The notes under the pieces are model-generated. The model saw only the letters and a program-made list of their open reading frames with translations, did no database searches and was not told the origin of the DNA. From contig JAJNNY010000032.1 of the NCBI GenBank assembly GCA_022453515.1, forward strand, positions 62,001-126,000: a stretch of 64,000 nucleotides of DNA, written 5' to 3'. The first letter of the stretch is position 1; every line of letters begins with the position of its first letter. The DNA comes from Astrocystis sublimbata (taxonomy: Eukaryota > Ascomycota > Sordariomycetes > Xylariales > Xylariaceae). This document shows, in pieces, positions 49,568 to 61,381 of this stretch. The position numbers were made by a program, and so were the translations under genes.

Positions 49568-52500
49568 CGTGGTGTGTTTGAGGTGAGGATTTGGAGGGTA
49601 TACTCTAAGCACGGTTTCCACTTACCAGCTCTGTTAGCTAGAAACACATATATGCCGATTATTGTAGCTTAGAACCCTCAAGACTTAGTATGTCTGTTCA
49701 ATTGCTTGGAACACCTCCATGGCAAACAATATTTTTGACAATGCGTTATGTCTGAGTAACCAGGAGCCAGGTCTAACTTGCCAGCGTGTGTGCCTTCAAT
49801 TAGGGACCTAGTCTGCAGCTTGGAGGTGTTGTTATTTCAGTCCCTTCTGCATTAACCCCACTGATTATCGTCAGTAAGGCTTATTTATATATGGAGGTCG
49901 AGTAGGTTTATACTTTGGGTAGTGAACAGATCCACTAGGGCTACTAGCACGCGAGGGATGCAGGCATCAGGCAAGGAAGGGAGTATAGCCGTTCTCCACT
50001 GACATTGACCTCTGAATTTAGGCAAGTAAATAGATACCTAGGTACTTACACATAAGTTTGAGATTACCTCAGGTACGTAACTCCCAGTGCTAAACCAGAG
50101 CAGAAGAGAAGGCCAGCCAAGATAGGAATCATGCAATGCGGGATGCATGGGAGGAGGCTCTTGTTGTCTGCAGACCACTGCAACGCTCCTTTCTGTTTCG
50201 ACTGCTCCGGAAGATGACCCGGGTTGTCCTAGTATATATCGGCCTACATAATTGCCTAAGGTGTCAAGGTTCCAATTTGCAACTAAGAGCCTTGATGTAA
50301 TAGCAGATGTCGACTAATTAGTCCCTCTGCGCTCCAACTATCTAAGTATGTACCTAGCTCCTAGCATACTAGATATTCCAAGGTACATATAAGTATTGAC
50401 CTGATATGGGTTAGATGAATCCCTCACGGCTAGTACTCCACCGACATCCCCCGTCATCCCATGTACCTTGATTGTAAGTGTAATAAATGCACCAGGAGAT
50501 CACAGTCTTGACGCGTTCCTACCATGGCGAACCCACTCAACTCCACTAAATTGCCGCCGCTAATGCTACCCAACGTCCCCCAACTGCTCTCGTTTGGGTC
50601 AGTATCCAAAGCGGACCGACCTGCAGATACCTACCAGGCGAGCCAGCCCCTCCTGCAGGTAGCGCCAGGCATCGTGACGGGAATGGGCAGCACTTCGCCT
50701 TTTCCCTACACATTGGGACGCGAGTTCGCTAACCAACTTCAAGCAGCAACCTGAAAATATTAGGTTCTTACCACCTAGCATTACCTACCCAGGTACATAT
50801 ATTTCACCATTTTACATCCAAAATACCTTAGCAATACATTCTATCTACTACAGGGTCACATGCCACCATCCCGATGTTGTTTGGATCAAATGGGTTCAGT
50901 GCTATCTTGTCTGTGCTTCACTCATGGATATGCTACGTACTACCCAGGGTCTTGTTGAAAACTATTTACCATATAGTTTCGCTAGGTACACTTGAGAAGT
51001 TGAGTACCCCCGCGCGCGTTAATCGTTTCTCGGTTACTGTTGGGAGTTACATGAAGTGCATGGCAAAAGAGGCATCCTACCGCGAATCACACATCGCCAA
51101 CTCACCCATTCACCTACTAGATGCTTCGGAATATGCCCGCTTCTGTTCCTCAGGACGAATTCCTTCTCTGTCGACAATTGCCCAATGAAGCAAGTGATAT
51201 CGTTGTAAATTCATTGTCATTTCCAATTATACTAGCCTTTCTCGTGAGGTGGTTGATTTCAGCACGGGCTGTGAATGGCAATGGTTTGGTACAGGCACCC
51301 CCATCACATCTATCTTCAGCCAGGGAACGCGCGTACCCTGACCCAAAGGAATGAGCAAGGTGGTGAAGTCGTGTCCGCCCCCTCCCTGGCCTGTCCATCC
51401 ACACGTAGAGGCGTCGATCTATTTGACGCTACTCTTACCTTGCAGCCGGATGGCCATGGCATGCGCAACGGCCGGCTTGCCAACCACCGGGCCGGACAGC
51501 TTACCTGCTACAGTTGCAGCGGATAGTTCTGATCGCCCCCCCTCGCGCCTCTTGGATTTTTCCCTGTACGAGTAGGCAAAGGCCAAGCAAGCTATCTGCA
51601 AGAATCCTTGCGAAATAGTCACCCCTTGAGCATAGTATCCCTTACTCCATCTTCAGATTCAAGTTGTTCTGCAAAGCTACTTTCTTCTTCCGATGCCCTG
51701 CTCTTCGTTATCTAGTCGGTGCAAGTAGTAGCATGACTTTAGATGGGTGTTGAAAAGGGTAAGCACTGTCGTCTTGGCCCTCGAATGTGTATTCCCGGAA
51801 GCATATGTCGTGCTGTTCTCATACTTGCAATTACTTTTGCTCTTGTTCGTAATGCACACGAAGTTGATTATATGTGTGTAAGTGCATAGCTACAAAACGC
51901 TTCTTTCCATACCTAGGTAGTTACCTACATTCCATGAATCCAACCCACCTCCTTCACTTCTGTAGTGACTATCTCTCGAAACATCAAGCGGCTGTGTTGG
52001 CTTGTAGTGGTCATCGCCAGCTACTTTCCTGCTCCACGGTCCAACTGTATTTGGAAGTTACATGTACAATCTCGTATGTGGTCAGTGGAGTGTTTTACCT
52101 AATGTCTCACTATCTTCAGGATTTGGAGGCAGATGTTCATTGTTCGTAGCATCTTGCATATTCGACTAGCTACCAACCTTGCTTCAGTTCTACCAGGAGC
52201 CTGGCTACAATTTCACCTGCATAGTGTCTAACGACTAAAGTATTGGTCGTCTTTATTTCCAGCAGCTGGGCCAAGTTCAGCTCGATAATAGTCTTTCCGC
52301 ACTAGCGCCAACACCTTTGTAGGCGCCTCTCGTTGGGTCTTCATACCTTCCAAATAGCTTCCCAGGAAAACAACCCCCGATGATCTCCTTGAACAAAGGA
52401 CAACTGTGTTGCATTTGAGAGGCACTAGTTCCTCATGTGGCTAAGTCCACTTCCAGAGACCATCGTCAAGACCCTTAAGATCACTTTACTAAGATTCCCA

Positions 52501-52825
52501 GGAAGGCACCTGCACTATTCTCCACCAGTCGACCTCCGGAGGAGGATTTCACATATATTAGCCTTCGTTGCCGAATGCTTTGTCTGGTAGACTTGATCTC
52601 TCTTCAACCACACGATCATCTGTCTTCCGCTATAGACTATAACTATACCCTACCCGTCTCAGTTCATCCTTGATATCACGTCCACCCAAGACCACGCATT
52701 CGTGCACAAGGTAGTATAGGCCTTGTCTGTCTTGACAACATTTCAGACCATCATCTTGGGCACGATCATTACTGCCCTACTGGAGCTCACACCACTGAAA
52801 ATATTGTATCTCGATTGATCTAGCC

Positions 52826-54795
52826 ATGGTGAACAATCCTGCCCCTCCCGTGCCGGCGGCTTGGTGCCCCGGCAGGACGGAAGCAGAATATGCCCCAAGG
52901 GACAATCGCCTCACAGACTCACCAGCATCAAGAGGTGTTCCCTGGGTGAGTTTCCCTTAGACAAGTTAAGCTTACACACTAATCGAAATGCCAGTCCATC
53001 AACAAGGCACTCACAGAACTTTGTGGGATCCCTGGCCAAGCATTTTTTGTAGCGGCCGTAAACGATGGGCAGATCGAATGCTACTCGACTCCTTTTCCAT
53101 TTGGACAGCTGAGCCATGACGTCTTCTTCGACGATGAGGCGTTTGGTAGTGAGGTGACCCGTGTCAAGCAAGGTACTTTCATGTTATTACTGGAGAGGAG
53201 CCGCCGCTTTGGCTTATGCTGACTATTTCAGAACCAGGGACCGCACCCGCGACCGCGAACAACCGAGTCGCCAGAAGAAGCAATGTTGGCAAAGATGAAG
53301 CTCCCAGGTCAAATAAAAGACAGAGAGCCGAAGGGAAGGGAACGAAAAACGCCAGTTTTAAAATGGACAAGACCCACATGAACTCCGTGCGGTCCTTGAA
53401 AAGTATCAAAATCGGTGATCACGAGGCGGTCTTCGCCTTTTACTACCACTGCCTCTGGCTAAGCCAGCAAAATGTTTGCAAAATCATTGCAAAGGCTTGG
53501 ATCAAGGCTGTCCATCCCAGGAAACAGTCCGATAATCCTTACACAAGAGGGGACGAGTCGAGACCAGCGTGGTGGCCCATGGAATATAAATTGCTCGGAC
53601 AAGATGAGAAATACTACTTGCAACATAAGGAGCCAGACCACATCAACAGAGAAGGTAACTATTCAAGCTATCCAATTCTTTGCCCCTTTGCTAAAATGGA
53701 TTTAGAGCGTGTTTTTCTTCTTTGTCATATCGTGCGCATGCTAGTAGAGCCGGCTGGCAAGCGACATCCAGCCATTGAAAATATTGACTTGGACCTGAAC
53801 GCACTGGAGAAGTTGACCGCTGAGTCGTTGAAGACGTTTTACTGCGACAAGACCGCACCCGCTAATGCGGATAAAGAACGGTATCTTCGAGAGATGTTCA
53901 AGGTGGCGAAGGCGGAGGCACGCTATAAAGATGGCGAGCTGGGTACGTTTGATAATCAACTTCCGGGTTCTGCCATTCGACACTTGAAAGCTTACATGCA
54001 AGAACAGACGCCGAGACCGAAATATTTGTCACGATTGACTCGGATGAAGAGACTAGGGAAGTGGCAGACGAGACCGTGTTAAAGAAAACTGGTCGTAAGA
54101 CACGATCAGTACGTTTTAACACAACCTCGGCAGGTTCAGACTCGGATGACGAAGGGGATATTGAATATACCCCTCCCTCGTCAGAAGAACCGACTGGACC
54201 TCAGATGTTTCCCCATGCTCAGGACGAATACAATGACACAAACAACTTCGCCAGCAACACATTCCACGACCATGTCCATATGCACGCCTCCTACCATTCG
54301 CAACACTCCTACAATCCCGAAATGTCGGGTCGAGCAACCTACGGTGGAAGTCCCGCGCTTGCAACCTCGGCACCGGCCTACGGTAATAACACTCTCGGAG
54401 TACATGAGATGTACACAAGCCCCCAAGACTCTAGCCGAAGGTCGTCCACCTTCGATTCGCCCTCTGAATACGGAGGCCCCGCGACGCCAGTGATCTACCC
54501 GTCCTGGTCGAGCTCGAGCGTGCCAGGCAGTGGACCAATGTACGGTTTCCAACCCCAGCAGCATGGTGTTCACCCTTTCGATCCCCAAATGACCCCTGGC
54601 ACACCGTACACACTCTCGCCAATCGACGGCTTGCCACGTCCAGTTGCCGAGGCACATCACAGGGACATGTTTGCACCTAGGGGCGTTGTCGGCAAAGACG
54701 CGCCACGTCACCAATTGGGTTATCCGAACTACGTGCCTGGTGCCGCGTCTATGGGGGTACCTTTGGTCAAGAACGAAAGAGAACAGGATCCCTAG
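52826..54795 (+). CDS. DUF2841 (YDR124W-like helical bundle) protein, function unknown
   Basis: Five exons (52826..52945, 52995..53172, 53232..53654, 53706..53942, 54008..54795) give 581 aa in one frame. The N-terminal 100 residues contain GIPGQAFFVAAVNDGQIECY, then a basic, nuclear-signal-like stretch (SNKRQRAEGKGTK). The DUF2841 domain spans about 160-300, with WWP (W-W-P after RPA), HKEPDHINRE and ERVFLLCHIVRML. The C-terminal ~260 residues start acidic (DSDEETRE), then are low-complexity His/Tyr/Pro/Ser-rich, resembling an activation region. A nuclear regulatory role is only inference from composition and the very long upstream region. Intron 3 (51 nt) is stop-free and divisible by three. 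Intron 4 must be spliced to reach the C-terminal half, since unspliced reading stops at 54082. The ATG has a good context (agccATGG). Confidence 0.85.
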
Positions 54796-56089
54796 CCGCC
54801 CCCGCAATTCTGGCAACTTCAGACGAGTGCAGTTCTGAGTTGTTGCGGCCCCACACGTTCATGCCTGGCTATTCGACGATGTTGCCCACCCACACTCTTC
54901 TTTCTCTTCTTGCTACTTTCCTTGATGCCTTTTGCAGAGCGATCTCCCTCGTCCCGTGCCTAATTTTCTCAAAACGGCATTTACATGGTGGCCACTAGTT
55001 GATCGGTGGCATTGTGCACAAAAAAGAAACAGAAACGATGTTATGAGCGAACCTTAGCTCTGTTGCATTACACAGCGAGAAGCCAAAGATCGATATGAGT
55101 CATTGTGTCTCATCTCTTTGGTTTCAATTTTCAATTTCCAAAGTTATTGTTTGTTTGTATGGCGGACCCGAAAATCCAGAATAATGCAATTGACGAAAGT
55201 TCTCTTTGTTTGGAAACTGGTTTAGCGCAGAGTGTGTGGTGTGCGCACCCTTGTGCAGGGAGGTAGAACTAGTTAGTATGTTTATTACTGCCCCATATGG
55301 GAATCATAGCAATCCAAAGCCGGTTGCCAGAAGAAAGTCAAGTGCAACGTGATTAAGAAAGAATGGTTGCATATATGTGAGTAGCTTGGATGCTAACGGC
55401 TCTTCCTCACATTGCTATGCTGGGGTGTAGAGATAGAAATTAATAGAATAAGTGTGTGCAGCAAAATTTCACTCCTCAATCTATGTACAACCTTCTTTGA
55501 AGCCTATGACAGGTTACTATCGGTATGGTTTGTTTACTTAAATCATGACATGCTTACTCAACAATCAAGTGAGTTACTATTACGTGGAGCTCTATCACCA
55601 CACTCACCAGCACTTTCAAGATCTAGATCCTACAATGCAACCTAACGAGCAGCACAGATTTCTCTCAGATATTGTACACACCAAACAGTACTGTAAACTA
55701 CCTACTTAAGCGAAGCCAAGCTGCCATTGTCGCAGACAACAGCTGCGAATCAGGAAATTCCAACTCCCAACCCTCCGCTCGCGGCACATACCAAATCCGA
55801 CTCCCTTGCAGTGATGATTGGGAATTAGCCAGTGCAGCTTCACTGTGAAGGCATCCGCACCGACGTTGATAGGGTCACTTGGGATTTTCATGGGGTCAGT
55901 TGTTACAGGGGGGACAGGTCACGTATTACACGCTCATCTAGAACCGTTCGATCTTCCTCTGATCTATGCAATTTAGAGATCAGCGTATATGAAAGACGGC
56001 GCCCGTGATTGTGGGGCAGCTGAGCTCTTATTTTAAATACCTACCTATTCAACGTCACTTGAACCATACTTGCCAAAGTATCAGGTGTC

Positions 56090-56300
56090 ACGGTAGTAAG
56101 GGCATCACTATAACCTAGAAGCTGTGTAACCAGGGCCTTATTATGACCTAGGGGCTCCCCTATAGGGGCTATCTGGGCTACTAGATCTGTATATATAAGG
56201 ACTAAGCGACTCCTATTATATAAGAGAGCCTAGGAATTAATAGAATTAATACCTAACCCTTATACTTCTATTTTACTACTAGGCTACTGCTATATTCCTT
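56090..56300. repeat. AT-rich, CpG-poor segment, probable decayed repeat (RIP-like)
   Basis: In about 210 bases I see a single CpG, while TpA steps and TATAT/TTAATA words are abundant. The border with normal-composition DNA on the right (about 56300) is fairly sharp. This pattern is what repeat-induced point mutation leaves in ascomycete transposon relics. No open frame or terminal repeats are recognisable. Confidence 0.45.
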
Positions 56301-56893
56301 CACTCTAGTGCAAAAGCACTTGATACAAAGATCGGGGGGAACTTGTGCCAAAGCCCCTTGCTAGAGAGAGAAAGAGCCGTTGGGCATTTTGGGAGTATGG
56401 GTATGTTCCTGGTCTCTCTCCTTTTTTTCGCGCCTCGCCTTGCCTTGGGCTATGATCACCGTTGGGCACTGATGGGGATTCGTTATCTGTCGTCGTAAGA
56501 TGACCGGGGGAGGAGCGTTTGAGCCACTTCCCCGGATTAGACCGCGCAGGGAGAGCTGAGCAGTTGGCCAGATCCATTCATGCATGGCCTCTACCCAGAT
56601 TAGGTAGACGCGAAACATTGCGAAGTCTTGATCATTAATCAAATACCAGGGGGTCGGAGGCTGGAGTCACTGGGGTTCAGCCGTTACTGGGTACAAAGTC
56701 TGGGTAGGGATAAATCTTCTGATTCGCCCCGTGGTCGGTAACTAGAATGATCATCCTATGGTGTTACAAGCACACCTCGGTGGTGAACGATTACCTGGGA
56801 CAGGTACCGGGACCCAATGGCAGATCAGCACACACCGCTACCTACTGTTCACATGTATACCAATACCAGCCCATGTTGATGGTACCGGGTACC

Positions 56894-56919
56894 CGCGGGG
56901 GTCGCTGACGACCCCCGCG
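56894..56919. repeat. GC-rich perfect hairpin, 11-bp stem and CTGA loop
   Basis: CGCGGGGGTCG and its exact reverse complement flank a CTGA tetranucleotide. It is the strongest short stem-loop noticed in the window and lies outside any gene. Confidence 0.85.
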
Positions 56920-57865
56920 CACTCGGATTTCCGTTACGAGAGCCATTGACAATTGAGATGCCAAGCCAAAAGGATCTTTTCCTCGCCTTTCCAACACAGG
57001 CAGGTAAAAGTAAGGCAGAAAGAAATAAGAACATGCCAGCTCGAAAACCCTTGCCGCAAGGTAGACAAGGGAGATGGAGGGCAAGGGAACCGAAACGATT
57101 AGCAGAAAAGAACAACCCTGTCCCGGATCTCCGCGTAGATTTGCCGCGGGTGGTAAGCTGCAGCTATGTTATCTCCATGTTTGGTCGCCCAATACACGGC
57201 TGCCACTTACATCGGATCTTCTTCACCGCCGACATGCCGTCTGCCAGAAGCGGATAGCGATGATGTAGACGATGCGGCTTATGTGCCACCTAAGGTGGTA
57301 ATTAGCACGCGCGCAACATTCCGATTGCGATTGTCACTGTTCGCTGCAGAGATGGCGACTATGGGATTGGAAAAGCAAATTATGGGATCGCGCCTCCCGT
57401 CCGTATGGCACCGGATCTCCAACGCCGCCTACTTCCGGGGAGGGAGAGGCTGGGGGGCTGGAAGCATGGGGGGCACAGCCCTGGGTATATGTACATGCAT
57501 GCGTTTCTTTTCCCAGGCCCCAGGGCCGCCCCATGTTATATGCGCTAAAAGGGGAAATAAAGACATGGGGCCTTGGAGTTCCAGATCGTGGGAAATGGTA
57601 TCGTAATCCACGATCAGGTTACCAAGATTGTGAATTAAGGATGACGTCCCTGTGGTTTGCCAGGGTGATGTCGTGTAGGGTAGCAATTCAATGTGTTACG
57701 ACGCTACACGAAATCCCGCATATCTTGTCAAGCCACTTGGCTGGGCAGACAAGATGATGGAAGGAGTTCCCGAGTGGCGGATAGCAGGAAAACGTTCCAG
57801 CATGTAATTGAAAGCTCGTCTTGGCTTCCACTTAGAGACCATTTCCCTTACCTACTCCATTCTAT

Positions 57866-57886
57866 ATGCAACATGCAACATGCAAC
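57866..57886. repeat. (ATGCAAC)3 tandem repeat
   Basis: Three perfect 7-nt units, in non-coding DNA. Confidence 0.85.
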
Positions 57887-59517
57887 ATGAAAGGCCTTAT
57901 TAGCTACAGACAATTTCAGTGAGTGAGAAGGTGAGACACGCCTAGCTCGCTCTAACCCCGGCATGTTGCTTTGACCAAAGTATTGGGTACTATCTTTGTT
58001 GGGCGCATTTGCCGCTTCGGATAATATTTTTGCTCTGAACATGAATGTACACTTATAGCTGATTAAGTTAAGCGCTTAGGAGTCGCGCATTCAAGTGCCA
58101 CTATACGCCCCGGACTCCGGAGTTACTGGGAATACCAGTTCTCATAGCCCTTGTAAACAGCGGTTCATCACTGCAATCCAGACACTGTGGCGTGGCTTAT
58201 TGAGGATCTATACAGTTACACAACTTAAACTATCGAGCAACTAGTCTAATTGCAATGTTCATCCCGTGTTACGTGGAGATTATGCTCGATCCCCTGCGTG
58301 AAAACTCAAGACAGTCTTTGTTACATCCCTTGCAACGGGAATGTTCGACTTGAGTGCAATGCAACCCTAGGACAACTTTTCAAAAGGTCGTTATCATGCT
58401 TTTTCCACTATCGATGACACTCGATGGCTACCTCCGTTTAGGGCGCAGTGGTCCGATACAAGACGCCCACGAGGCAACAATAGCCGCCAATGCATCTCAT
58501 CGTCTCACCGGGTTCACCGGAATGTGGACCCAGATCGATGTTAATACATATGAAGCCTGTCTGTAAGAGCCGGGCTATCGTTCCGTCTGCGTGGAAGGAC
58601 TTTAGCTTGTCATGTGCAGGCACCACAACAGATGCGAAAGTTGCTGGGCAATGGTAGTAAGTACATATCGCTGCCCAACTAAACCTACACGATGCACACC
58701 TCATGATTTCCAGGATGCAGAATTGATGGGGTAGTAAGCGGTAGGCTACGTGAAAGGGGTAGCTGGACACTCTGCGCTGCGACGGTGATCAAAATGCAGA
58801 ACGCGAGTGATATGGAGACATGGCAGAAGTGTCAGCTTGTACCATCAAGACCGAAGTAACGCATCAATCTAGATAGCGCAATACTGGAATTTAAACTTTA
58901 CAGAGACAGCCACATGCATTGGGGGCCATTTACTAGTAAACTCACACCGTTAGAGAGAAAATAGGTTACGAGTAAGCATTGCTGTCACTAAGTGTATCAA
59001 CCCGGTGAAGGTGGCTGCGAAGCCGTGTTGTAGTCTTGACATGAAGACAATTCATCAATATTCTGAGTATATACTAAAGTAAATGCGCTGAAAGGTTCGG
59101 GAGTGCTGCAATTCTCATAAAATTCGAAGGTTAGCTGCTGAAAGTTGATATAATTATGAGATAGAGCTCAGAAAATTGATGATCAGTGACCATGATATAT
59201 AAGAGTTTCTCATTAAAAACTCATAGAATAAGTGTTTAGATATGAAACGGAGACGGCGTGGCCACAGTAATGTAACGTAAAGTTGCAAAATGTGGTGAAA
59301 AGGGAGGAAAATATCTGCTGATGCCTCTGAGCGTTATGAACGTTTGCTGTACAGGTAATTATTCTTGATCCAATAACTTTGTTAAAAATTAGCGAGTCGT
59401 TGATGAAATAACGAGGCAGTTTCGACCCTTCATACTCTGACTACTAATGAGCGTGGTCGTTATGCGGATGAGCTTTTCATTCTATCATGAGTGGCAGTTA
59501 TTGAACAACAAAGTACT

Positions 59518-61381
59518 TTATCCTGTTTCCATGATACTGTAAGTATCTTTTTCGATAGGCTCAAGCTTCAACAAGCATCTTTTGCCTTTTGGCTGAGATG
59601 AAATTAATTGATCCGCCATTTCCATATCCTCATCAGTCATAGATTCATCAGGATATGTTGTGAAACGCGAGTAGAAATCCCTCAACAATATCTTGATCTC
59701 AGCTAGAGCCAGACTAGATACCACAAGTTAGACTCTTAAAGTTTAATATTATAAGATTTCACATACTGTTTGCCAATGCAACCTCTGCCTCCGCTGGCAA
59801 AAGCGAAGAAAAGTCTCTTCCGATCAAGCTCTCCTGTCTTCTCGAGCCACCTCTCAGGTAGAAATAAGTCGGGCTGTGGGAAAACCTCCTGGTCGATGCG
59901 ATGGGTCGAATATGCCTGACTGCTGACAATAGTGTGCTCCGGGAGGAAATAATTATCAATTGTGCGCCCCCCTCGGGGAACGTAACGTGGTAAAGACATG
60001 GGTATCGCGGGAAAGCATCTGAGACCTTCCATTACGACGGCGTCGAGGTATGGCAGCTTGTCAAACGAGACATCGGGGTTAGAGAGCAGCTCCTTCTGTA
60101 GTCGGCGTTGCACGTGAAACGATCGAGGCTGGGAAATCTCCCACATGAGGAAGCATGTCCCGTCTCCAGTTGTGTCGATGCCTGCGGCCATATGATCGAG
60201 ACATTCGGCGGCCATGTCGATGTGCTCCATTCCGTAGGTCTTATCTTGCATGCGGCTCAGGAGCGTGAATCGCGCGGGGTCTGTCTTTTGAGTCGCGGAG
60301 AAGACCAGATCGTCTGCGAGCGGCGTCTCTCGTGGCTTTGCGAACATGGAAAGGACATGGCCTATAGCCTTATGCAATGGCGGGTTATAGTATTGTACGA
60401 GCCGATCTGTGCACGTTCAATAATTACTTCCATAACCCCTATCATATAAGGGGTAACTTACTCTGAAGGCTGTCATCAAATGCGACTTGCTTCATGATTT
60501 CCTCATGCTGTTCATTCCGAAGGGAATCGGAGCCATGAGGATGAAAAAGATGATGGGTAACACCATCAAAGGCGTAATCATGGAGGCCTATGTGCCCATT
60601 AGTATCCTGTGTTGTAGACCGACTTGAAGGCACGACTCACAGATCTAGGAGCGTCAGTCGATTCGTGTGATATACGAGTTTGAGGGACACATACGAATAG
60701 GTCGATGCTTCGACCAACAGACCAAGAGCATCTCTCAGTAAATCTTCTGGATCGTTCGGCAATACCATGAAGCGTTTGGGGATTCATGATATTTGAGTTG
60801 GCATATCGATCAGCAAGAACCCTTTTTCTTTTGGCATGCTACGATAAGGTTTAGCTCTGCGGTATATTTCGTGGGAGTGAGTCTGTCTTATCACATACGC
60901 CTTCTTTGTCTAACGTGGTGAACATAGTCCTATGTAGGTGTGAGGTGAGCCTTGACCAACAGCTGTAATCGATTTGAGTGTTGCATATTGACGAACCTTT
61001 TCCCATACACTTGGAAGAGATCATAGAACTCTGTCTTATCATATCCACTGCCTCCTGATCCATATATCTCCCTTATACCTTCGAGTGAGGCAAACGAAAC
61101 CTGCATGGTTCGACGTGAGATACTCGAATCAACAGTCAATTATATGGTATCCTCACCTCATTGGGGGCGAGACGAACGACTGGCCCGTATTGTAGATGCA
61201 ATCCGTGAACATATTTGGTACGCTGAGCGCGAAACTCATGGAATTTGAGAAGCAGCGAGGTGAAGAGTGAACTCTTAGGACCGGGTAACGCCCGAAGCGG
61301 GGAAGTGATAGATGTCCATATATACCACCCAGCAAATAGCAAGACAACGGCTGCTAGGAAGTTGGTGCTGAGAATAATCAT
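59518..61381 (-). CDS. Cytochrome P450 monooxygenase (microsomal, E-class)
   Basis: Eight exons (61381-61157, 61100-60997, 60929-60899, 60838-60695, 60644-60641, 60587-60462, 60406-59767, 59713-59518) give 489 aa, a typical P450 length. An N-terminal anchor helix (about 5-25) precedes the Pro-rich LRALPGPKSS. Conserved pieces are YGPVVRLAPNE, YGSGGSGYDKTEFYDLF, the I-helix AGIDTTGD (286-293), EGLR as ExxR (E338/R341), PRYVPRGGRTID, and the heme loop FASGGRGCIG with ligand C421. Exon 5 is only four bases (ATCT). It restores DLFICLHDYAFDGVTHHLF, which fits this fungal family; skipping it breaks the frame. Exon 3 has only 31 bases. The protein would act at the ER with a P450 reductase; substrate is unknown. 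The next gene upstream, on the same strand, is a hydrolase. Confidence 0.9.

Larger units (their letters stand above)
45878..52825. other. 6.9-kb gene-poor region between the ABC transporter and DUF2841 gene
   Basis: This is the longest non-coding stretch in the window. It holds a CAC microsatellite (47382-47399), a cluster of palindromes at 47980-48028, further CCTAGG palindromes (48359-48372, 50035-50044, 51910-51919), and an AT-rich low-CpG patch at about 49330-49570 with a 13-nt direct duplication. Short ORFs (for example 48456-48773 and 50524-50754) lack domains; the second has a good ATG context but unconvincing composition. The last few hundred bases are pyrimidine-rich and probably form the leader of the DUF2841 gene. 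Confidence 0.5.
54796..59517. other. 4.7-kb convergent gene-poor region
   Basis: This lies between the stops of the DUF2841 gene (+) and the P450 (-). It includes an AT-rich remnant at about 56090-56300, a GC-rich perfect hairpin at 56894-56919, a 7-nt tandem repeat at 57866-57886, and an AT-rich flank from about 58.8 kb to the P450 stop. ORFs such as 57166-57606 (+) show no domain and are considered spurious. Confidence 0.5.

Noticed and set aside
50524..50754. Small protein of 76 residues with good ATG context
   Set aside because: No signal peptide, domain or conserved look. Composition is like neighbouring non-coding DNA. Transcript evidence would be needed.
53216..54082. A separate 288-codon gene for the DUF2841 domain
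   Set aside because: Its ATG lies in an intron, and its last codons lie in another one. Five exons make a longer protein with domain and tail in one frame.
57166..57606. 146-codon plus-strand frame
   Set aside because: No domain; low-complexity Gly-rich end matches local GC-rich DNA, and no introns connect to other coding pieces.
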